The translations under genes were made by a program, and so were the position numbers. A DNA stretch of 26,199 bases from Dyella_B sp035277725 (GTDB lineage: Bacteria; Pseudomonadota; Gammaproteobacteria; Xanthomonadales; Rhodanobacteraceae), in the NCBI RefSeq assembly GCF_035277725.1, contig NZ_DATEJY010000004.1:1-26199 (forward strand), written 5' to 3'. The notes under the pieces were generated by a model. It did not search any database, was not told the DNA's origin, and was given only the letters and a program-made list of their open reading frames with translations. Positions 7,315 through 15,710 of the stretch are shown here, piece by piece. Each line of letters opens with the position of its first letter. Positions within the stretch are counted from its first letter, which is position 1.

Positions 7315-8751
7315 TCATGCTGCGATGGCTTGCATCAATGCCTTGGTCCCCACGATTTTGATCACTCGTTTCATGTTGTAAGCCAACACATACAAACTCA
7401 TTTCGGTGGCAACCTTTGGCAAGGTTCGCATTAAGAAATGCGTCGACCCCATCCATGCCTTGAGCGTTCCAAAAACATGTTCAACGGTTTGGCGGCGCAC
7501 ACGCATGGCTTCCGGATGATGGTCAAGGCGCCGTTGCATGGTGTCCAACACTGCCTCGTGCTCCCAGCGCCGGATACGCCGATAGCGTGCAGTGGTGCAT
7601 GCGCTGCGTAACGGACATGCGGGGCAGGTGGAGGGCCAGTAGACATGCACCATCGAGCCATCTTCGATGGTCGTCATGCGCCGAGGGGCTTCCTCGTTCG
7701 CTGGGCATCGATAGCTATCGCGGTTGGCGTCATAGCGAAAATCCCGCTTATCGAAACGCCCCGCTGCCATGCTGCTAGATGTCTGCGTTTTAGGCACTAA
7801 CGGCGTAATACCGTTCTGTTCGCAAGCGAGAATCTCTTCGCCCTTGTAATAACCCCGGTCGGCGATCACGGTCAGTTCGTCACACGCCATGGCGGTTTTT
7901 GCGGCACCGGCTGTGCTAGCTAGACGATGACGGTCATGGCCTTCATTGGTGACCTCGTGTGCCACGATGAGATGGTTGGCAGCTTCCACGGCCATCTGCA
8001 CGTTGTAGCCCACCACGCCCGAGCCGCGGCCATGTGTGGCCATGGAACGTGCATCCGGATCGGTCATCGATAGCTGTTGATCGGGTGTTCGACGCATGGC
8101 GTCGCCCAGGGATTTCAGGTGTGCCATGTGTTCGCGGACGGTGGCGATTTTGCGTTGGAGATGGGCCACTCGTGCTTCGGGTAACTGACCTGGTTCGCGG
8201 TCAGCGCGGTCGAGCTCATCCAAGTAACGCGCCACGCTGGATTCCAACTGTTGTATGCGGGCTTTGAGTTTGGCTTCCGACAGATTGCGATCACGGCTGT
8301 TGACGGCCTTGAACTTGCTGCCATCGACGGCCGCCACGGCATCGGTGAAAAGCTGCATGCGCCGGCATAACAGCACGAATTGGCCGCAAACACGACGGAT
8401 GGCAGCGCCGTTGTCCTTGCGGAAATCGGCAAGAGTTTTGAAATCAGGCGAACAACGGCCGGCCAGCCAGATCAGTTCGATATTTCGTTGCGTCTCACGT
8501 TCCAGGCGGCGACTGGAGGGTATGCGATTGAGATAGCCATAGATATAGATCTTAAGCAGGATGTTCGGGTGATACCCCGGACGGCCTGTTGGAGCAGGTG
8601 TGACGCCATCAAAACCCACGTTGCCAAGGTCCAGCTCATTGACGAAGACGTCGATGACACGCACAGGGTTGTCTTCGTCGATGTAATCATCCAACCGTTC
8701 GGGAAAGAGCACGGCCTGCGATCGATCCACGCTATCCACGAATCGCTTCAT
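7315..8751 (-). CDS. IS1182 family transposase
   Basis: This 478-aa DDE transposase fits the usual IS1182 length. The N-terminal DUF772-like domain contains NPVRVIDVFVNELDLGNVGF, RPGYHPNILLKIYIYGYLNR and SSRRLERETQRNIELIWLAG. The catalytic core shows AAVDGSKFKAV (first Asp), TVIADRGYYKGEE (second Asp) and RRQTVEHVFGTLKAWMG (Glu). Between the second Asp and the Glu is a Cys-rich insertion, CPANEE...CPACPLRSAC, common in this family. The start ATG 8751 is preceded by GGGAGTG. No stop or frameshift is seen, so it should be active. Confidence 0.95.
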   Translation of the reverse strand: MKRFVDSVDRSQAVLFPERLDDYIDEDNPVRVIDVFVNELDLGNVGFDGVTPAPTGRPGYHPNILLKIYIYGYLNRIPSSRRLERETQRNIELIWLAGRCSPDFKTLADFRKDNGAAIRRVCGQFVLLCRRMQLFTDAVAAVDGSKFKAVNSRDRNLSEAKLKARIQQLESSVARYLDELDRADREPGQLPEARVAHLQRKIATVREHMAHLKSLGDAMRRTPDQQLSMTDPDARSMATHGRGSGVVGYNVQMAVEAANHLIVAHEVTNEGHDRHRLASTAGAAKTAMACDELTVIADRGYYKGEEILACEQNGITPLVPKTQTSSSMAAGRFDKRDFRYDANRDSYRCPANEEAPRRMTTIEDGSMVHVYWPSTCPACPLRSACTTARYRRIRRWEHEAVLDTMQRRLDHHPEAMRVRRQTVEHVFGTLKAWMGSTHFLMRTLPKVATEMSLYVLAYNMKRVIKIVGTKALMQAIAA

Positions 8752-8800
8752 GAGACACTCCCGCTGGAATGGCGCTAGAGTAGACGCCTTGTTTTACCGG

Positions 8801-8817
8801 GTGTTTTCACACAGCCT
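8801..8817 (-). repeat. IS1182-family terminal inverted repeat, right
   Basis: GTGTTTTCACACAGCCT is the inverse complement of 7233-7249 and is followed after one base by the second GACC copy. Between here and the DUF2971 start at 9001 there is only non-coding sequence with a G-run (8845-8852) and a degenerate AAGCGGAC motif. Confidence 0.9.
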
Positions 8818-9000
8818 GGACCCATAGCGGACCTTTTGAAATTGGGGGGGGACGTGAGAAGGACACTCTTTTGCGCCATGTTGATGTGCGTGGCCGCTAA
8901 CGTTTTCGCGGACTCCCCGAAGCGGACAATAAGGGTCTTCTTGCCAGCGTCCATTGCAGCTACATTTCGAGGATTCTGATAGTGGCGGGAACAAGGAAGC

Positions 9001-9897
9001 ATGGACTTTCACGCGCTGTTTGAGAGCACGACCCACGCGGCATTCAAACTGTTGCAGGAGCCTACCTGGGCAGCAACAAACTTTTGCCACTACACGAGTC
9101 TCCAAGGGGCAGTTGGTATTGTCGAAAGCCAGGAGCTCTGGCTGTCGGATCACCGTTTCGTCAATGACATGCGGGAATACGCGTATGGAAAGGATCTGGC
9201 GCTTAATGTGATTGTGGAAGCTGCCGGCACGGAAGTGGATCCTGAATTCCGAGGATTCCTTGAGAGGTTGAGGGAGTCCGTCAAAATCTCGAGTGGTCGT
9301 GCCATCTACATTGCATCCATGTCCCGCTCCCCAGACAAACTGGATCAGTGGAAGGGTTACGGAAATAGCAGCGAAAGCATTTGCATCAAGTTTGACGCCG
9401 ACTTTGCCCTGTGGAACGTGGGGAACTCACACCCCACACACGTGCGACAACAAATGGTCATCTATGAAGAAGACGTGCAGGTGAACCTCATCCGGGCCCT
9501 GATTCGAATATTCAAAGACAAGTTTGATGGGTATCGGACGTTCAGCGATCCATTCCTAGCTGATTTGAGTTATCTGATCGAAAGTCAGTTCATCCTATTC
9601 AAGCATCCACAGTACGCATCAGAGGACGAGTTGCGACTAACGATCGAGAACGCGAGCCAAACCGTGGAGAACAAGAAGCCCAGGCATCGGGTCGCCAAAG
9701 GCATGGTGATCCCGTACATCACCACAAAGTACATTTCCAGAGACCTCCAGCCACCAGGCAACAGGTTGCCCATCAGGGAGATTGTGGTCAGCCCAACATC
9801 GCGCGCTGACCTGCTGGAGAGCGTGAAAGTCTTTGTTGTCAACATGGGATATCCGGATGTTCCGGTGGTTGGGTCGAGCATCAAGTTCAGGGGTTAA
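9001..9897 (+). CDS. DUF2971 domain protein
   Basis: This 298-aa protein has the DUF2971 opening, FCHYTSLQGAVGIVESQELWLSDHRFVNDMREYAYG. The second hallmark, IYIASMSRSPDKLDQWKGYGNSSESICIKF, is also present, as is a later REIVVSPTS segment. DUF2971 proteins are cytosolic, of unknown reaction, and frequent in accessory and defence islands; an ADP-ribosyltransferase-like fold has been suggested by some, which I cannot verify here. ATG 9001 has AAGGAAG just before it. It stands alone, with the IS1182 element upstream and the convergent transposition operon downstream. GC is clearly lower than in the chromosomal genes to the left, consistent with acquisition. Confidence 0.8.
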   Translation: MDFHALFESTTHAAFKLLQEPTWAATNFCHYTSLQGAVGIVESQELWLSDHRFVNDMREYAYGKDLALNVIVEAAGTEVDPEFRGFLERLRESVKISSGRAIYIASMSRSPDKLDQWKGYGNSSESICIKFDADFALWNVGNSHPTHVRQQMVIYEEDVQVNLIRALIRIFKDKFDGYRTFSDPFLADLSYLIESQFILFKHPQYASEDELRLTIENASQTVENKKPRHRVAKGMVIPYITTKYISRDLQPPGNRLPIREIVVSPTSRADLLESVKVFVVNMGYPDVPVVGSSIKFRG

Positions 9898-9955
9898 GGT
9901 TGATCGCGTGTTCGCCGTTCAACCCATCTTTGCAGCGTGGTCTCCTGAGTGAACT

Positions 9956-9979
9956 GTCCGCTTTCGACCCGGAGCGGAC
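9956..9979 (+). repeat. Copy of the 24-bp intergenic dyad repeat
   Basis: GTCCGCT (9956-9962) and AGCGGAC (9973-9979) form a perfect 7-bp stem around a 10-base loop, TTCGACCCGG. It is the same family as the copy split by the IS element. It lies in the gap 9898-10092 between the DUF2971 gene and the convergent operon, where I see no coding sequence. Confidence 0.7.
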
Positions 9980-10092
9980 GTTTGGTCAGAATCAAATTTG
10001 ACCGCAGAAGCAACGCGTCCGACACCAGTACGTTCTGTAGACTGAACCACCGAACTGCTCAAATACCATCGCAATCGGAAAAAGCGTACTTT

Positions 10093-10362
10093 CTAAGTCT
10101 CACCAGTAGAACGTCGCTTCAATATGCCATCGAGCTTTGCGATGACCTCATCCGAGCTCACGTACTTACCACTCTCTCTGGCCTCGTCTCTCGACGCTAG
10201 AGCCCTTTCAAAAAAAAGTCGGTCATCTTCACGCCAAGCCACGCCCTTTTGCAGTACTTCTTCGATAAATCCAATAGCAGTCTCGCCAGGTCTCAGCACT
10301 TTGCTGACGGCCAACAATAAGTCTCTATTGATGTAGATAGGCTTTTTATTGCTCTCGTTCAT
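10093..10362 (-). CDS. Small ribbon-helix-helix / antitoxin-like protein
   Basis: The 89-aa protein starts at ATG 10362, with GGGAGGTG eight to nine bases before it; the open frame to 10401 overlaps tniQ and is not needed. The N-terminus MNESNKKPIYINRDLLLAVSK could be a beta strand plus helix of a ribbon-helix-helix fold. The C-terminal KYVSSDEVIAKLDGILKRR resembles the toxin-binding tail of ParD-type antitoxins. No toxin gene follows: 9898-10092 has no open frame. It is the last gene of the transposition operon, 32 bases after tniQ. It may be an operon regulator or a stranded antitoxin. The family call is from pattern only. Confidence 0.6.
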   Translation of the reverse strand: MNESNKKPIYINRDLLLAVSKVLRPGETAIGFIEEVLQKGVAWREDDRLFFERALASRDEARESGKYVSSDEVIAKLDGILKRRSTGET

Positions 10363-10394
10363 AAGTACACACCTCCCGACAGTCACCAAACCAT

Positions 10395-11780
10395 TCACCA
10401 CTGGTCAGACCGTCTATGCAGTTGATGGACTAGTTCCGACCACCTACCGGTGACCCACTCTACGGCACTTCTCGTTGGAAGCTCTTTTCGATAACCATCT
10501 AAGCGATAGAACGCACGCGCATCATTTACCGCTACGGCTCCGGCCAGCACCTTTACGGCATCATCCATTGCCAATTCAATTGCATCAACAATTTCAAGGG
10601 CGATAGAACGACTGTCAGCATCTCGGCCAGTAGATCCTAGCCAGTAATCCGCCGCCATATAGGCCTGGCTCAACTTTTTTAGACGATCTCGATTTCCCTG
10701 ACTCTGATACCTAGCTTCATAAGCGTCGTACAACTCGGGAACCGCATCCCGCACACCCAAACGCTGTACGTTGAGTGGCCTCAACAACTGCGATATGGGT
10801 GGATAGTAGGCGGGGCTTTGTTCGAAAAAATGCTCAATTAGTCGAGTTGCCATATAAATCCGCTGCGCCTGGAAGGCTGACGGCAGTGGAAGGTAACGAA
10901 GCCCAGAATATTGTTCGAATAGGCTTGGCCCGGAAGATTCGTCTGGCGCGTTTAGGAGCTGCGTCATTGAAATACCCTGCAACGCGCACAAATTGATGAG
11001 CGATCTCATGCTCGGCCTACGAGACCTCCTTTTTGCATGCCTGTCCATGTCACGCAGAATAAGACGCATTGATTCTTGCACCACTCCACTAGCACGTGCA
11101 TTCAAGCGCAAACCGCGCACAAATCTCGCGTAGCTATGCCACCCCATCGGCATCTCTCTCGGTGTCGCACAATATTCGACGAGCTCATGGACTTGTTGGT
11201 CCACCCATATAAGGAATCCGGGTAAATATCCTGGCCGAGCTTCGTGTCCGAGTGGCTTTTTACACGATGAGCAAAACCGTCGCCTATCAAGTTCATGTAC
11301 ATTCCGCTGAAAATTGCCGCAATGAGAGCAGGCATGTTCGAATTTGCACTCATGGATTGGGCAACAACTAGCGAGATCAATGCTCCACATCAGTGGTTCA
11401 TAAGACAGTTCATCCCAGTACTCATAACATACCGGGCACCATCTTCTACGTTGACCACCGTATAGATTCGAATGCATCGAAAGGATGTCTGAGAGAGCCC
11501 ACAACGTTCCGCAGCGCAGATGTTTAGCGCCTGTCAGGAGCTCAAGTCGATCCACATGACTCAGCACCTTAGCCGTTAGTCCACCATCAAATACGATTGC
11601 ACTACGATTAGATTTCCCATCCTTCCACCTGATGAGCTCTCTAAGTTCGGCGGGGATGAGCCCTGTTACCCAAAGGAGACGATCTGCGTAGTGCTGAAGC
11701 GATTCAACATGCGAAGTTCCGACACCACGGAGAGTAAGCGGGGGTAATATAGTCCAATTTCCGGCCCCTCCAAATTTCAT
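10395..11780 (-). CDS. tniQ: TniQ / TnsD-type target selection protein
   Basis: This 461-aa protein has the TniQ family zinc-binding architecture: CPVC (115-118), CCPIHE (139-144), CSHCG (151-155) and CSSC (170-173), giving two zinc-finger-like units after an N-terminal region containing HLRCGTLWALSDIL. At 461 aa it is nearer to TnsD than to the short Cascade-bound TniQ of CRISPR-associated transposons. The C-terminal half is helical and may read a fixed attachment site. It would recruit the TniB/TnsC ATPase to target DNA. Its start overlaps the tniB stop as ATGA. The cognate target site is not visible here. Confidence 0.85.
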   Translation of the reverse strand: MKFGGAGNWTILPPLTLRGVGTSHVESLQHYADRLLWVTGLIPAELRELIRWKDGKSNRSAIVFDGGLTAKVLSHVDRLELLTGAKHLRCGTLWALSDILSMHSNLYGGQRRRWCPVCYEYWDELSYEPLMWSIDLASCCPIHECKFEHACSHCGNFQRNVHELDRRRFCSSCKKPLGHEARPGYLPGFLIWVDQQVHELVEYCATPREMPMGWHSYARFVRGLRLNARASGVVQESMRLILRDMDRHAKRRSRRPSMRSLINLCALQGISMTQLLNAPDESSGPSLFEQYSGLRYLPLPSAFQAQRIYMATRLIEHFFEQSPAYYPPISQLLRPLNVQRLGVRDAVPELYDAYEARYQSQGNRDRLKKLSQAYMAADYWLGSTGRDADSRSIALEIVDAIELAMDDAVKVLAGAVAVNDARAFYRLDGYRKELPTRSAVEWVTGRWSELVHQLHRRSDQW

Positions 11781-12775
11781 CGACGCCCCCTTTCATCATT
11801 GAACAGCCTACAGATCGTTGCAGCATCCGCTGGGGTTCGGAGGCTGTCAAAAAGCGCAGCCTCAGCGTGAAGCGTAGCTAACGTCGCAGCGTTACTAACC
11901 GCACCCTCTAGATGGCGTCGGCATATTGATGAACAGCCATCGATAGCGCGCAGATCATCCGCCCTGCGATAAAAAGCATTAATTTCACCAAAGACGCCAG
12001 CGCTAGATGCGTAGGCCAAGTCGAGTGTTCTATTCACAAGACTGAACCGACTGAATGGATACTCTTTGGCGATCATCGTTGCAAGTCGCTCGAAGCTTTT
12101 TAGATCATCCTTTTTGTCGTGCCTGTAACGATCAATAAAAACGAACCGAGATCGACGTAAAATCTCTGCATCACCCTCCCAAAGTGCAGCCACCCTAGGC
12201 ACACCGAATAAAACCAGGGTTATGCCAATCTCTTCTGCAAGACACATGTAGTTAATCATGTGGTCTACAGGACGCTTTGATGGATGGGTATAGGTAAGTG
12301 AAGCCGCCTCGTCGATAAAGATCGCTCGTAGTCCACGAATAGGCGCCATGCGCTCTACGTAGGTTCGCATTTGGTGCTCAGTGCGTTTCGCACGCATGTC
12401 AAGGCCGAAGGTGCACGCCAAACGCTCATCCATGTGTGCATGCACCTCATTGGAATCACCGACGTCGGCCCGACGAACTGCCCAGCTGAAATCAGGTTCG
12501 AAGAACGCCAGATACAACCGCGTAATGAATTCCTTTGGGCTAAAGGTAGATCGATCGGTGGGTGTCGCTCGTACCGGAATGACTGGAATTTGCCCAGCGG
12601 TCCAGGTTTCCGGAGGACCTGCTATAGATTTTATCGCGTCGTAACGGATTTCCGACTTTCCTATCCCTGACATGCCCACCACAAAAATGATCTGCCCACG
12701 CATCCTCGTATCAAGGGCGCGGCTCAATGCAAGCCGCCCCTTTTCAAATGCTGGGTGCTTGATGATCGCCCTCAT
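11777..12775 (-). CDS. tniB: TniB / TnsC family AAA+ transposition regulator
   Basis: This 332-aa ATPase has Walker A GMSGIGKSE (34-42) and Walker B LRAIFIDEAASLTY (about 149-162). A later sensor-like region is GITLVLFGVPRVAALW. These match TniB/TnsC proteins, which polymerise on DNA and connect the target-selecting TniQ/TnsD to the integrase. The start ATG 12775 overlaps the tnsAB stop, and the stop overlaps the tniQ start, so the three products should be made in matched amounts. It lies in the expected order for a Tn7-like module. It appears complete. Confidence 0.88.
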   Translation of the reverse strand: MRAIIKHPAFEKGRLALSRALDTRMRGQIIFVVGMSGIGKSEIRYDAIKSIAGPPETWTAGQIPVIPVRATPTDRSTFSPKEFITRLYLAFFEPDFSWAVRRADVGDSNEVHAHMDERLACTFGLDMRAKRTEHQMRTYVERMAPIRGLRAIFIDEAASLTYTHPSKRPVDHMINYMCLAEEIGITLVLFGVPRVAALWEGDAEILRRSRFVFIDRYRHDKKDDLKSFERLATMIAKEYPFSRFSLVNRTLDLAYASSAGVFGEINAFYRRADDLRAIDGCSSICRRHLEGAVSNAATLATLHAEAALFDSLRTPADAATICRLFNDERGRR

Positions 12776-15174
12776 CCCCGCGGCTCCGTTTCAAAAGGCT
12801 CCACTCTTTCCTCTGGAGACGACCAGCGGCGCTTTTCCTGCTCAGGTGTAACTTCCGTGTTAGCCGCCTTCTCATCCGGAGTCACAAGGTGAGCGGAGCT
12901 CCCAGCGGCCGCGTTGGCCTCTTCCGTTCGCTGAGTGCGCCTTACCCTACATTCGTTGCGAATCCTTGTGTTCTCGGAGCGCACACCTCGATCAAGCAGC
13001 GCTTCCGATAACTTATCAAGATCGCTCAACGCACCGTTGCGAAGACTGTCTGCGGTTGTAGCGAGCACCCAGCCAGTGGAGAACTTAACGTACATCCGCC
13101 GAGCATCAACGCAATCCAATCGCTTTTCCAAGGCCGGGGAGAGTCGAATTCGTTGCAATAATTCGTTGCTCGTATAAGTGCGTCCTCGGCACCTCATACC
13201 ACGATTCCCATCAATCCTGATGTCACGCTCGATGGGAATGGAGGTTGCAATATGGAACTCTTCCTTATTGATTACATGAACAACCCCAGCTGTACCAAAC
13301 ATGCTAACCAGCGACTCGTTCTTCTCATCGCCGCTAAGGCGATCATTCCCGTAGGGAACGGACGGCATGTCGGTGAAAATATAGGTGTCAAGCAGTTCAA
13401 CGACAGTCTTGTAGTTGTGCTGTGCGGTTGATCGGCTCTTCTGACGAGCCGTAACTGAGCGGCCTCGCTGATCAGGCGCCGTGCTGCCAAGGAATCCATG
13501 AGCATGCTCAGAATTGATTCTTCCCAGCGCGTTTTCGGCGAGCGAGTTCTTTCGTGGATTTCCAGGAGGTGGCTGTATCCTTGTCATCCCATAAACTGAA
13601 CAAAATGACTCAAACCACGCTCCGATATATTCAGAGCCGCTGTCGGCAACCCAATATTTAGGGAGAAAGCCCTGGCGATGAAGAATGTCGCGGATAAGAA
13701 CGGCTAGTGCATTTCGGCACGCAGCTCCAAACATCACAGACCGTCCTAACGGTCGCCCCGTAGCTGAATCCATTGCGATGTAGATTGTGGGGCATTCGAA
13801 ACCAAGATTTGCAAGTAAGTCCGGACTGCACCGCAGATCAAACTTAGTTGCGTCGACGTGAACCATGAGCCCTGCGACGGTGGATCGCAGCGTGCGATGA
13901 GCGGGGTCAATGGCTGGTTCAACGGCGTGATACCCCCTATAGCCACCCTCGGTGTAGGCACGTACAAGGTGATTGAGTTGCCGCAAGCGACGATTGAAAG
14001 TGCTCCTGCATGGCGTCCGTATGCCTTCACTTTCGCAACGAATTCTCAAATTATCGTGAGCTTGAACCTTCGTGCGAATCAACGCGTCTTTTCTGAATCG
14101 GCTTATCGACCAGCACAACGCCTTTTCTTGATCGCCGGTTAATTGTCCCGCTCGTCTCCCCGATTTCCCGTAGTGTGTTAGGCAAACTGCCAAAGGGCTT
14201 TCACCTACCTTTTTCGCCTCGGCAACCAGCGCAACCAAAGGCGCATAGCGACGAGTCGCTTTCTCTTTGCCTTCTAGCATCCGGCATACCCGCTCCAAAC
14301 GCTTTACACCGTACGCATAATCTGACGGACGAGCCAACAAGACAGGAGATTCAACGGCGGGTTGTGTCAGTCCGGACCTCAGTGCTGCAAGCGTCTGATC
14401 GTCATACTCGCGAGCGCGGGTCTCCGATTCATAAAGTGTGAAACGTTCTGAGGCGTCTAGCGGCAATGATTTGAGAGGCCCGAATACGTAACCCTTGGCC
14501 ATGGCCGCCAGAACGTGCGTGCCGGTCAGATCTTTGACCTCATCGAGGGCTTCACCTAATGTCATTACCCGTGCTTCCAAGGTCTTCCGCAACCGAGAAA
14601 CACACGGCTCATCCGCAATATCAGTGCAGTGCGAACCAATGACGCCGTACAGTGCTAATAGATTGGTCTGGTAGATACCGTGGGGCTCCGGAGGCGACCA
14701 CACCTCATAACTAAGCCCCCTATTTTTAGCCCACTCTACGAGCGGAGGTCTTTGCCATCGCCCATCTTCTAAGACCCATTCTCCCGGGCGCTTGGACGCC
14801 AACTTTTCGAGACGATGGTGCGGCTTGCATTCGATTAGGCGAATTCGACCATAGTCAAAGACCATGAAGTCGATCGTCATGGAGTTTGTCTTTCCATAAC
14901 GCTCGATATTCTTAGGGCTAACTTGAACGTAGTACTCGTGGCATCGCCCAAAAATCTCGAGCTCAAGGCCTAGGAGGAACTCGCATGTATAGCTTTCGAA
15001 GCGTCGCCGGTCGTCATTTTTTGATGAGTAGAAGTCGACGATGATGTTTTTCAACCCTTTTTGGGAAAGGTCCCGAGACGGGCTGTTCAAACGCATCTCC
15101 TCGACTTCACGAATGACTGTTGGCGTAAGCCCCTGAGCCTGGTAATACAGCGCACGATTTGATTCGGAGAACAT
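12772..15174 (-). CDS. tnsAB: TnsA-TnsB fusion transposase
   Basis: This 800-aa protein has two fused functions. Residues about 55-165 are a TnsA-like PD-(D/E)XK nuclease: E60 (or E65), D102 in MTIDFMVF, and E115-x-K117 in IRLIECKPHHRL. Residues about 430-570 are a TnsB/Mu/retroviral-type DDE integrase: D441 (MVHVDATKFD), D511 (YWVADSGSEY) and E547 (NSLAENALGRIN), a D-35-E spacing. An HTH-bearing region precedes the core and a beta-rich domain follows. The Lys/Glu-rich tail probably binds TniB. I chose ATG 15174, which has GAGAGGG upstream, over the ATG-less stretch back to 15264. All acidic residues needed for 5' cleavage and strand transfer are present, so cut-and-paste movement is predicted. 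Confidence 0.9.
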   Translation of the reverse strand: MFSESNRALYYQAQGLTPTVIREVEEMRLNSPSRDLSQKGLKNIIVDFYSSKNDDRRRFESYTCEFLLGLELEIFGRCHEYYVQVSPKNIERYGKTNSMTIDFMVFDYGRIRLIECKPHHRLEKLASKRPGEWVLEDGRWQRPPLVEWAKNRGLSYEVWSPPEPHGIYQTNLLALYGVIGSHCTDIADEPCVSRLRKTLEARVMTLGEALDEVKDLTGTHVLAAMAKGYVFGPLKSLPLDASERFTLYESETRAREYDDQTLAALRSGLTQPAVESPVLLARPSDYAYGVKRLERVCRMLEGKEKATRRYAPLVALVAEAKKVGESPLAVCLTHYGKSGRRAGQLTGDQEKALCWSISRFRKDALIRTKVQAHDNLRIRCESEGIRTPCRSTFNRRLRQLNHLVRAYTEGGYRGYHAVEPAIDPAHRTLRSTVAGLMVHVDATKFDLRCSPDLLANLGFECPTIYIAMDSATGRPLGRSVMFGAACRNALAVLIRDILHRQGFLPKYWVADSGSEYIGAWFESFCSVYGMTRIQPPPGNPRKNSLAENALGRINSEHAHGFLGSTAPDQRGRSVTARQKSRSTAQHNYKTVVELLDTYIFTDMPSVPYGNDRLSGDEKNESLVSMFGTAGVVHVINKEEFHIATSIPIERDIRIDGNRGMRCRGRTYTSNELLQRIRLSPALEKRLDCVDARRMYVKFSTGWVLATTADSLRNGALSDLDKLSEALLDRGVRSENTRIRNECRVRRTQRTEEANAAAGSSAHLVTPDEKAANTEVTPEQEKRRWSSPEERVEPFETEPRG

Positions 15175-15348
15175 AGGTATACCCTCTCGAAAGGCGCGCA
15201 GAACCCCTACGGCGATAAGAACGCCGCTGAATTCATGGCACACGGAAACGGATTCGCACCACAAAGTGGCGGAAGTGCTTGACGTGTCGGGGAGAAGGCA
15301 CTAAAACTGGAAGGGAAGCAGGTCAGCAAAGCCTCGCCTTCACTACCG

Positions 15349-15374
15349 AACCCCACGTCTGATCACGTGGGGTT
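15349..15374. terminator. Perfect 10-bp hairpin between the HTH gene and tnsAB
   Basis: AACCCCACGT (15349-15358) and ACGTGGGGTT (15365-15374) pair perfectly around a 6-base loop. It lies after the HTH stop and 175 bp before the tnsAB start on the same strand. In minus-strand RNA only a short run of U-poor sequence follows, so it may be a weak terminator, an attenuator limiting transposase expression, or a binding site. The rest of 15175-15407 has no gene. Confidence 0.5.
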
Positions 15375-15407
15375 TGGCGTTTATAGCGCCTCAAAGACGC
15401 TATCCGC

Positions 15408-15680
15408 TCATGATTGCCCCTCCTTCACATGATTTTGGCTAGCCCCACCGCCGGCCATGATGGATCGGAGCCACGCGCGTACGACTGGCGTGGCCGCAAA
15501 CCAGCCGCGGCGACCAGGGACCTGAAACATTTCAAATGGAAGCCGGCCCGCTTGGCGAGCCTTTGCTAATGCCCCGGTGGAGGGGTAGCCCAGCAAACGC
15601 GCTGTCTCGGCCGCGGAAAGTATAGGCGCCTTAGGTAGGTAACTATCCATCTCCACCAGCGCATTTGAATTACTGATCAT
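15408..15680 (-). CDS. AlpA/Xis/MerR-like helix-turn-helix protein
   Basis: This 90-aa protein contains a compact winged HTH: PILSAAETARLLGYPSTGAL (two helices), KARQAGRLPFEMFQVPGRRGWFA (helix and wing) and ATPVVRAWLRSIM. This is the layout of excisionase/AlpA and MerR-like DNA-binding proteins. ATG 15680 is preferred because GTGAGGG lies just upstream; GTG 15692 is an alternative. It is upstream of, and co-directional with, tnsAB, so it is likely to regulate the transposition operon or to act at the transposon end. The direct repeats 31-70 bp upstream of its start are a plausible binding array. Confidence 0.7.
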   Translation of the reverse strand: MISNSNALVEMDSYLPKAPILSAAETARLLGYPSTGALAKARQAGRLPFEMFQVPGRRGWFAATPVVRAWLRSIMAGGGASQNHVKEGQS

Positions 15681-15710
15681 TGAAGCCCTCACTGCCCCGA
15701 CGATGATCGC

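Larger units (their letters stand above)
7232..8818 (-). mobile_element. IS1182-family insertion sequence, apparently complete
   Basis: The element is 1587 bp long. Terminal inverted repeats AGGCTGTGTGAAAACAC are identical over 17 bp (7233-7249 and inverse at 8801-8817). The 4-bp direct duplication GACC flanks it at 7228-7231 and 8819-8822. A single full-length transposase occupies 7315-8751. Joining the flanks restores an intergenic repeat known from other places in the window, which independently fixes the boundaries. Perfect inverted repeats and an unbroken transposase suggest a fairly recent insertion. Confidence 0.9.
10093..15680 (-). mobile_element. Core of a Tn7-like transposon (HTH, tnsAB fusion, tniB/tnsC, tniQ, small RHH)
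   Basis: Five genes on the minus strand form a Tn7/Tn5053-type transposition module. The tnsAB-tniB and tniB-tniQ junctions are both ATGA overlaps, so the three core proteins are translationally coupled. Fusion of the TnsA nuclease to the TnsB integrase predicts cut-and-paste transposition. No cas genes or tnsE are seen within the window. I could not identify paired terminal repeats or a 5-bp target duplication, so the extent of the element and which neighbours are cargo are undecided. The end nearest tnsAB should lie in or beyond 15693-16036 if the Tn7 layout holds. Confidence 0.8.

Noticed and set aside
10093..15692. CRISPR-associated transposon
   Set aside because: The TnsAB fusion recalls type I-B elements, but no cas gene or repeat-spacer array is visible, and the TniQ is long and TnsD-like.
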